This document shows, piece after piece, positions 5,734 to 10,402 of a stretch of DNA of 10,402 nt (position 1 is the stretch's first letter; every line of letters starts with the position of its first letter). The position numbers and the translations under genes are program-made. The notes below the pieces were generated by a model, which had not been told where the DNA came from, made no database searches, and saw only the letters and a list, made by a program, of their open reading frames with translations. Source of the DNA: Clostridiales bacterium (lineage in GTDB: Bacteria > Bacillota > Clostridia > Peptostreptococcales > Natronincolaceae); assembly GCA_012800145.1 (NCBI GenBank), contig JAAZJW010000072.1, positions 1-10,402 of the forward strand. The letters run 5' to 3'.

Positions 5734-6945
5734 ATGAAAAAGAAATATATTTTTTTAATGTTATCTTTGGGAATATTATTCCTTATATTAGGATTTGTGT
5801 TATTTACAGTCGGATCAAATATTAGCCATGGGCGCAACAGCAACATTCAGGTAGAAAAGGAAATTGAGAATGATATCTCTAAAGAAACAGAAATAGAAGA
5901 GCCGAAAATTTCAAATATAAGGTTGTTAGCAGCGGGAGATATTATGTTTCATTTACCCCAATTTAAATCGGCCTATGATACAAAGACGCAGACCTATGAT
6001 TTTAAACATAATTTTAAACATATAAAAAACTATGTCAAAGAAGCTGATATAGCCATCGGAAATTTTGAGACTGTAACAAGGGAAGGGATAGGATATTCAG
6101 GCTATCCCAGGTTTAATACTCCCAAGGAATCTTTATCGGCTATAAAAGACGCGGGCTTTGATATAATGTCTACTGCCAATAATCACTGCCTGGATCAAGG
6201 AAAAAAAGGATTAACAGATACAATAGATAATATAAAAGCAAACAATATGAAAAATATCGGAACCTATAAACATAAAGAAGACAACAAAATTCTTATCGAG
6301 GAAATAGATGGCATAAAGCTTGGTTTTTTGTCTTATACCTATGGCCTGAACGGTTTAGATGCCACATTAACTAGGGAGGAATTGTCCTTTATGGTAAATC
6401 TAATAGATGAAAACAGAATTGAATCTGATTTAAAAAAGGCAAGAGTGCAAGATTTGGATCTGATAATAGTTTCAATTCACTGGGGAAATGAATATCAAAG
6501 GGAGCCTTCGGCTTATCAAATAGAACTGGGAGAAAAAATGATAGAATGGGGTGCCGATATAATATTGGGCAGTCATCCCCATGTTATACAAAAATCCCAA
6601 ATAATTAACAAAGACGGTGAGGATAAATTTATCATATATTCATTAGGAAATTTTTTGTCCAATCAAAGGGGAGAAACCATAGGCAATTCTTATACAGAGG
6701 ATGGCCTAATGATAGAATTCGAAATAGAAAAAGATTTTTCGGATGAAAATACAATTATTAAAGGTATCCGTTATCTACCTACATGGGTACGCAGATATAA
6801 AGAGGGCAATAAATTATATTATGAAATCCTGCCGATAGGGGAAATCCTGGAGGGGAATATGCAATATGGCGAATATGATGTCATAAAGGAAAGAATAAAA
6901 AAATCTTATGAATATACCATGGAAAAAATGGTGAGTTTTCCCTAA
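5734..6945 (+). CDS. CapA/PgsA-family poly-gamma-glutamate synthesis-type protein, membrane-anchored
   Basis: This 403-residue protein has an N-terminal membrane anchor (about 5-27, rich in I/L/F after KKK), a charged linker (about 30-60) and a complete CapA domain of the calcineurin-like metallophosphoesterase fold, which should lie outside the cell. Metal-site motifs occur in order: AAGDIMFH (66-73, D69), GNFET (109-113), ANNHCLDQG (148-156), VSIHWGNEY (246-254), GSHPHVIQ (279-286) and YSLGNFL (302-308). All the expected Asp, Asn and His residues are present, so the protein looks intact. In Bacillus, CapA/PgsA works with CapB and CapC to make and export poly-gamma-glutamate; no CapB or CapC homologue lies in this window. 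Many CapA-family proteins occur outside capsule operons with unknown activity, so capsule synthesis should not be assumed. The start is set by gggagg at 5722-5727. It has terminators on both sides and is probably transcribed alone. Confidence 0.9.
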   Translation: MKKKYIFLMLSLGILFLILGFVLFTVGSNISHGRNSNIQVEKEIENDISKETEIEEPKISNIRLLAAGDIMFHLPQFKSAYDTKTQTYDFKHNFKHIKNYVKEADIAIGNFETVTREGIGYSGYPRFNTPKESLSAIKDAGFDIMSTANNHCLDQGKKGLTDTIDNIKANNMKNIGTYKHKEDNKILIEEIDGIKLGFLSYTYGLNGLDATLTREELSFMVNLIDENRIESDLKKARVQDLDLIIVSIHWGNEYQREPSAYQIELGEKMIEWGADIILGSHPHVIQKSQIINKDGEDKFIIYSLGNFLSNQRGETIGNSYTEDGLMIEFEIEKDFSDENTIIKGIRYLPTWVRRYKEGNKLYYEILPIGEILEGNMQYGEYDVIKERIKKSYEYTMEKMVSFP

Positions 6946-7004
6946 TCCTCTATATTACAATATAATATGCAATTGTACCCAATACTTAATTCCGGGGCTT
7001 AAAG

Positions 7005-7041
7005 AACAATAGGACCACTCTAACGGTCTTATTGTTTTTTT
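7005..7041 (+). terminator. Strong Rho-independent terminator after the CapA-like gene
   Basis: aacaataggacc (7005-7016) pairs with ggtcttattgtt (7025-7036), with one G-T pair and an 8-nt loop. The stem is followed by a T run to 7041. This is the clearest terminator in the window and separates the CapA-like gene from the transglutaminase gene. Confidence 0.85.
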
Positions 7042-7047
7042 ATTATT

Positions 7048-7090
7048 CGACTACCAAAGAACCATATATGTTTTATATGGTGGTCGTTTT
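7048..7090 (+). terminator. Second hairpin with a short T tail (weak terminator or leader structure)
   Basis: ccatata (7062-7068) pairs with tatatgg (7074-7080). An outer helix can form between cgacta (7048-7053) and tggtcg (7081-7086), leaving an asymmetric bulge of 8 nt. Four Ts follow at 7087-7090. Read on the - strand the tail is poorer. From 7091 to the Shine-Dalgarno site at 7268-7274 I see only AT-rich sequence and a short palindromic patch (agtactaagtac, 7113-7124), with no convincing promoter, RNA or gene. Confidence 0.35.
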
Positions 7091-7284
7091 GCGGGGTAAG
7101 AATAACATCTTTAGTACTAAGTACAGTGCTTCTTAAATATATTTATGATAAAGAGATTAAATCAATTATTTCATAAAACATTATTATCGAATAAAAAACA
7201 TAAGGGAAACTGTCAGGGTTCTAAAATTTTGTACATGCCTACGTGGCCATTGAGCTTTGACATATAAGGGAGGGAGATTGCAAT

Positions 7285-8532
7285 ATGAATCATCTGTATG
7301 GGGGGAAAATCAAAAAGGAAATTATTGTTGCTTTTATAGTGCTGATTTCAGGCCTGATCGCAATCAATTTGTTTAAAAGCAAGGTAGAAAGTGTTGTCAA
7401 GGTAGAGGCGGGGACATGGGCATTAGATGTTTCCGATTTTATAAAGGGCAAGAACGATAAGGGAACATTTGTAGAGGATTTGTCTGAAAATAATTTGAAT
7501 ACACCGGGGATTTATGAAATAAAAATAAAAATAGGCAAGAAAATTTATTCCTCAAAAGTGGAAGTAGAAGACACGGTTGCACCCACGGGAACAGCGGTAG
7601 ATCGGGAAACCTGGGTTGATGAAAAAATAGGGGCTGAGGAATTCGTGCAAAATGTGGTGGATGTCACAGATGTTGATATATATTTTGCCGAAGAGCCTGA
7701 TTTCGGGAAACCCGGAAAACAGGAAGTTGCGGTTGTTCTGGAGGATACAAGCGGGAACAAAACACAGTTAAAAGCATCACTCAACATAAAGAAGGATACG
7801 GAACCTCCTGAAATAATCGGCGTACAGGACCAAACCGTTTATGTAGGCGACATAGTTTCCTACAGACAGGATGTTACTGTTGTAGACAACAGAGATGAGA
7901 ATATAATCCCGGAAATCGACAGCAGTGGTGTAAATCTGAAAAAGGCCGGTTCCTACAAGGTTATATACAGTGCTACCGATACTGCAGGAAACAAAACAAC
8001 AGAGACCGCAACAATCAATGTTAAAAAGAGACCTTCAGGTTATGTATCAGAAAAGGAACTGAACAATTTGGCCGATGGGGTTCTTGCCGACATACTCAAG
8101 GAAGATATGACGGAAATAGAACGATTGTGGGCAATTTATAAATGGACAAGGAAGCATATAACGTATACACCGAATTCGGACAAAAATGATCTGATAAAAG
8201 AGGCTGCCCGTGGAATACAAAAAGGTGTAGGTGATTGCTTTACTTATTATGCCACATCTAAAACACTGTTGACGAGGGCGGGCTTTGAAAATATGCTGGT
8301 TCTCAGGGATTCAGACACTTCCTTTCATGCCTGGGTCCTGGTGAAATACGGGGATGATTGGTATCATTTTGATGCCACTCCTTCCCGGAGGGGGCATTAT
8401 TATGTATGTTTTTTACGCACAGATGAAGAAGTATTGAAACATTCCGAATGGTGTAAGGACTTTTTTAAGTTTGATCAGACCAAATATCCTGCAACGCCAT
8501 CGGAACCGCTTGAGTATCCAAGAAATTTGTAA
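7285..8532 (+). CDS. Membrane-anchored Ig-like and transglutaminase-like domain protein
   Basis: This is a 415-residue surface protein. A membrane segment at about 12-30 (IIVAFIVLISGLIAINLF) after KIKKE anchors it with the rest outside. Residues about 95-170 and 171-247 are two bacterial Ig-like domains of the DUF5011 kind, each introduced by a DTVAP or DTEPPEI motif and carrying DTSGNKT or DTAGNKT. The C-terminal domain (about 255-390) is transglutaminase-like, with C318 in GVGDCFTYYA, H348 in SFHAWVLV and D363 in HFDATP, a complete Cys-His-Asp triad. Proteins of this layout usually act as surface cysteine peptidases or amide-forming/cross-linking enzymes; the direction of the reaction and the substrate cannot be read here. 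The start follows gggaggg (7268-7274). The adenylation gene begins 49 nt after its stop with no terminator between, so the three right-hand genes may form one operon. Confidence 0.85.
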   Translation: MNHLYGGKIKKEIIVAFIVLISGLIAINLFKSKVESVVKVEAGTWALDVSDFIKGKNDKGTFVEDLSENNLNTPGIYEIKIKIGKKIYSSKVEVEDTVAPTGTAVDRETWVDEKIGAEEFVQNVVDVTDVDIYFAEEPDFGKPGKQEVAVVLEDTSGNKTQLKASLNIKKDTEPPEIIGVQDQTVYVGDIVSYRQDVTVVDNRDENIIPEIDSSGVNLKKAGSYKVIYSATDTAGNKTTETATINVKKRPSGYVSEKELNNLADGVLADILKEDMTEIERLWAIYKWTRKHITYTPNSDKNDLIKEAARGIQKGVGDCFTYYATSKTLLTRAGFENMLVLRDSDTSFHAWVLVKYGDDWYHFDATPSRRGHYYVCFLRTDEEVLKHSEWCKDFFKFDQTKYPATPSEPLEYPRNL

Positions 8533-8581
8533 TCACTTTGTATTGGGTTGAGTTAAAACACAAGAAACAAGGAGATTAGTC

Positions 8582-10105
8582 ATGCAGAATAATGTGTTGG
8601 AGTATTTGGAACACACCGTAAAGCGATTTCCCGACAAAATTGCCTACGCAAATGAAGAGGTGGGCATTACTTTCAGAGAAGTCTATGATCAGGGGAGGGC
8701 CATCGGTACATTTCTAAATAGACGGGGATTTTATAAACAACCGATTGCAATATTTATGCCGAAACATCCTAAAACAATTGTGGCATTTTTCGGCGTTATA
8801 TATGGGGGCAACTTTTATGTACCCATAGATGAGGAAATGCCTCGTTTTCGTATTGAACTTATACTCAAAAATCTAAATCCGAAAGCTGTTATTTGCGATG
8901 AATCCACCCAAAAAGTTATGGAAGCATTTGATTATGATAAAGAAATATACCTTTATGACAGTATAATAAAAACCGAAATTGATGAATATATAATACAAAA
9001 TGTCAGGGACACCGCAATCGACACAGACCCGATTTATGTTGTATTTACGTCGGGTTCGACGGGCATTCCGAAGGGGGTGGTTGCTTGTCACCGTTCGGTT
9101 ATCGGTTACATCGAAACTTTGTCGGAAATATTGAAAATCAATGAAAATACGGTGTTTGGCAACCAAACACCACTATATTTTGATGCATGTATGAAGGAGC
9201 TGTATCCAACCTTAAAATTCGGAGCGACAACCTATATCATTCCGAAAAATTTATTTATGTTTCCGCTTAAGCTGGTTGAATTTCTGAATAAATATAAAAT
9301 CAACACCATATGTTGGGTGGTTTCGGCACTGACCATTGTTTCCTTCTTCAGGGTATTCGACAGTTTGGTACCCGAATATTTACATACCGTCGCCTTTGCT
9401 AGTGAGTTATTTCCCATCAAACAATTTAACATTTGGAGAAAAGCATTGCCGAATGCCAGGTTCATAAATTTGTACGGGCCGACGGAAACAACAGGTGTAT
9501 GTTGCTATTTCGAGGTGGAACGTCATTTTGAAGAGGATGAAATTTTGCCCATCGGAAAGCCCTTTAAAAATACGGAAATTATACTGTTGGATGATAACAA
9601 CAATATACCTGCCGAGGGAGAGTTAGGGGAGATATGTATCAGGGGAACCTCACTCACGCTGGGCTATTATAAAGAATTTGATGAAACCGACAAGGTATTT
9701 GTGCAAAATCCTCTAAACAATTTGTATCCCGAGCTTATTTATCGTACCGGTGACCTTGGAAAATATAATGAAAGGGGAGAGCTAGTATTTGTTTCCCGAA
9801 AAGATTATCAGATTAAACATATGGGACATCGGATTGAGCTGGGGGAAATCGAGATAAATGTAAATATGCTGGAAGGCATCAAAAGTGCCTGTTGTGTCTA
9901 TGACGATGTTAAGGGAAGAATTTTACTGTATTATGTGGGCGATACAGATAAAAAACAAATTGCATCGGGTCTGAAGAAAACGCTGCCTAGGTATATGATC
10001 CCAAATCATATAGTGCAATTGGGAACCATGCCTTTGACTGCAAATGCAAAAATAGACAGGGCTTTTCTGAAAAAACATATTAACGCAATGAAAAAGGGGA
10101 ACTGA
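8582..10105 (+). CDS. Stand-alone amino-acid adenylation enzyme (DltA-like, AMP-forming)
   Basis: This 507-residue ANL-superfamily enzyme activates a carboxylic acid as the AMP ester and loads it onto a carrier-protein thiol. Core motifs are complete: FTSGSTGIPKGV (155-166), NLYGPTETT (296-304), YRTGDLG (387-393), the hinge region YQIKHMGHRIELGEIE (409-424) and the A10 catalytic lysine K490 in LTANAKIDR. D201 in FDAC occupies the place of the Asp that binds the alpha-amino group in amino-acid-activating domains, so an amino acid substrate is likely. Length and motif spacing fit D-alanine-carrier ligase DltA. By hand alignment, A273 in AFASELFP sits where DltA has its D-Ala-selecting Cys, so D-alanine is not assured. 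It lacks condensation or thioesterase domains. The start has AAGGAG at 8570-8575. Its stop is 2 nt before the carrier protein start, so the two are surely a pair. Confidence 0.9.
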   Translation: MQNNVLEYLEHTVKRFPDKIAYANEEVGITFREVYDQGRAIGTFLNRRGFYKQPIAIFMPKHPKTIVAFFGVIYGGNFYVPIDEEMPRFRIELILKNLNPKAVICDESTQKVMEAFDYDKEIYLYDSIIKTEIDEYIIQNVRDTAIDTDPIYVVFTSGSTGIPKGVVACHRSVIGYIETLSEILKINENTVFGNQTPLYFDACMKELYPTLKFGATTYIIPKNLFMFPLKLVEFLNKYKINTICWVVSALTIVSFFRVFDSLVPEYLHTVAFASELFPIKQFNIWRKALPNARFINLYGPTETTGVCCYFEVERHFEEDEILPIGKPFKNTEIILLDDNNNIPAEGELGEICIRGTSLTLGYYKEFDETDKVFVQNPLNNLYPELIYRTGDLGKYNERGELVFVSRKDYQIKHMGHRIELGEIEINVNMLEGIKSACCVYDDVKGRILLYYVGDTDKKQIASGLKKTLPRYMIPNHIVQLGTMPLTANAKIDRAFLKKHINAMKKGN

Positions 10106-10107
10106 AT

Positions 10108-10332
10108 ATGGATACTTTGTTAGCAATTTTAGAAGATATGCATTCAGATGTTGATTTTAAAATTTGCGAAACTTTAATTGATGACGGTGTGTTGGATTCT
10201 TTTGATATTATAACGTTGGTCGCCGAAATCGACAGTGAATTTGACGTCACAATACCTGTGGAAGAAATAATACCAGATAATTTTAATTCCGCTAAAGCGT
10301 TATACGCCTTGATTGAAAAATTGTCGGATTAG
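10108..10332 (+). CDS. Acyl/peptidyl carrier protein (DltC-like)
   Basis: This acidic 74-residue carrier protein has the phosphopantetheine site in GVLDSFDII (27-35), with S31 as the attachment serine. The four-helix pattern is plausible and the length fits a free-standing carrier. The upstream adenylation enzyme ends 2 nt before this ATG, so translation is coupled and this is the presumed carrier for its activated amino acid. In Dlt systems the loaded carrier docks with the membrane acyltransferase DltB for transfer to teichoic acid; whether a DltB/DltD-like partner follows cannot be seen, because the window ends 70 nt later. The stop codon touches the first base of the REP-like repeat. Confidence 0.88.
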   Translation: MDTLLAILEDMHSDVDFKICETLIDDGVLDSFDIITLVAEIDSEFDVTIPVEEIIPDNFNSAKALYALIEKLSD

Positions 10333-10400
10333 TGTGTCAAGGGGACGTTTTGTTTGACACATTATGGTGTGTCAAGGGGACGTTTTGTTTGACACATTAT
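10332..10400. repeat. Two tandem 35-bp REP-like hairpin units
   Basis: The units start at 10332 and 10367 and are identical over 34 nt. Each contains a perfect 8-nt inverted repeat, tgtgtcaa / ttgacaca (10333-10340 with 10354-10361, and 10368-10375 with 10389-10396), around a ggggacgtttt loop. There is no proper T run, so it is not a classic terminator, although a hairpin directly at the stop codon could stabilise the mRNA end. The array may continue beyond the window. Confidence 0.8.
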
Positions 10401-10402
10401 TA

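Noticed and set aside
5571..5825. 84-codon + strand frame overlapping the start of the CapA-like gene
   Set aside because: Its middle is the translated 26-bp tandem repeat and its end is an out-of-frame reading of the CapA-like gene, which has the better ribosome site and a full domain.
7257..7286. TTGACA box before the transglutaminase-like gene as a sigma-70 promoter
   Set aside because: A -10 element at normal spacing would fall on the start codon (caatat at 7281-7286), which is incompatible with the strong ribosome site at 7268-7274.

Overview
The window looks like chromosomal DNA of an anaerobic, low-GC Gram-positive bacterium of the Clostridia type. The reasons are its AT-rich composition, strong Shine-Dalgarno sites (AAGGAG, GGGAGG, AAGGGGG), Rho-independent terminators, a secreted protein with copper-amine-oxidase-like stalk and SLH-like modules, and a CapA-type surface protein. 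I cannot name the genus. All convincing genes lie on the + strand.

Left part (1-3211): after a probable terminator for an off-window gene (45-79) comes a cytosolic ATP-grasp carboxylate-amine ligase (187-1383), then an atypical MurE-like Mur ligase (1655-3211). Both families form amide bonds from a carboxylate, ATP and an amine. The 271 bp between them are packed with repeats, including a 120-bp inverted-repeat element that has split a REP-like unit and apparently left a 4-bp target duplication. A second copy of that element (95% identical, same orientation) lies behind the Mur ligase gene, inside what looks like the loop of its terminator.

Middle part (3212-7090): a large secreted serine hydrolase of the class A beta-lactamase/PBP fold (3616-5523) carries stalk-like domains at both ends and an SLH-like module. 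It is closed by a hairpin terminator. A four-unit 26-bp tandem repeat then precedes a membrane-anchored CapA/PgsA-type metallophosphoesterase-like protein (5734-6945), which is followed by a strong terminator.

Right part (7285-10332): an N-terminally anchored protein with Ig-like (DUF5011-like) domains and a transglutaminase-like Cys-His-Asp domain, then a stand-alone amino-acid adenylation enzyme resembling DltA, then an acyl/peptidyl carrier protein resembling DltC. The last two are almost certainly translationally coupled. Two tandem REP-like hairpins close the window.

Together the genes suggest a cell-envelope locus. Cytosolic ligases would build or extend a peptide or amino-acid-modified precursor, the adenylation enzyme and carrier protein would activate an amino acid for transfer, and three extracellular proteins would act on wall peptide or polymer. 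No single family is new, but the combination is not a textbook operon. Terminators divide it into at least three transcription units, so the functional link is inference.
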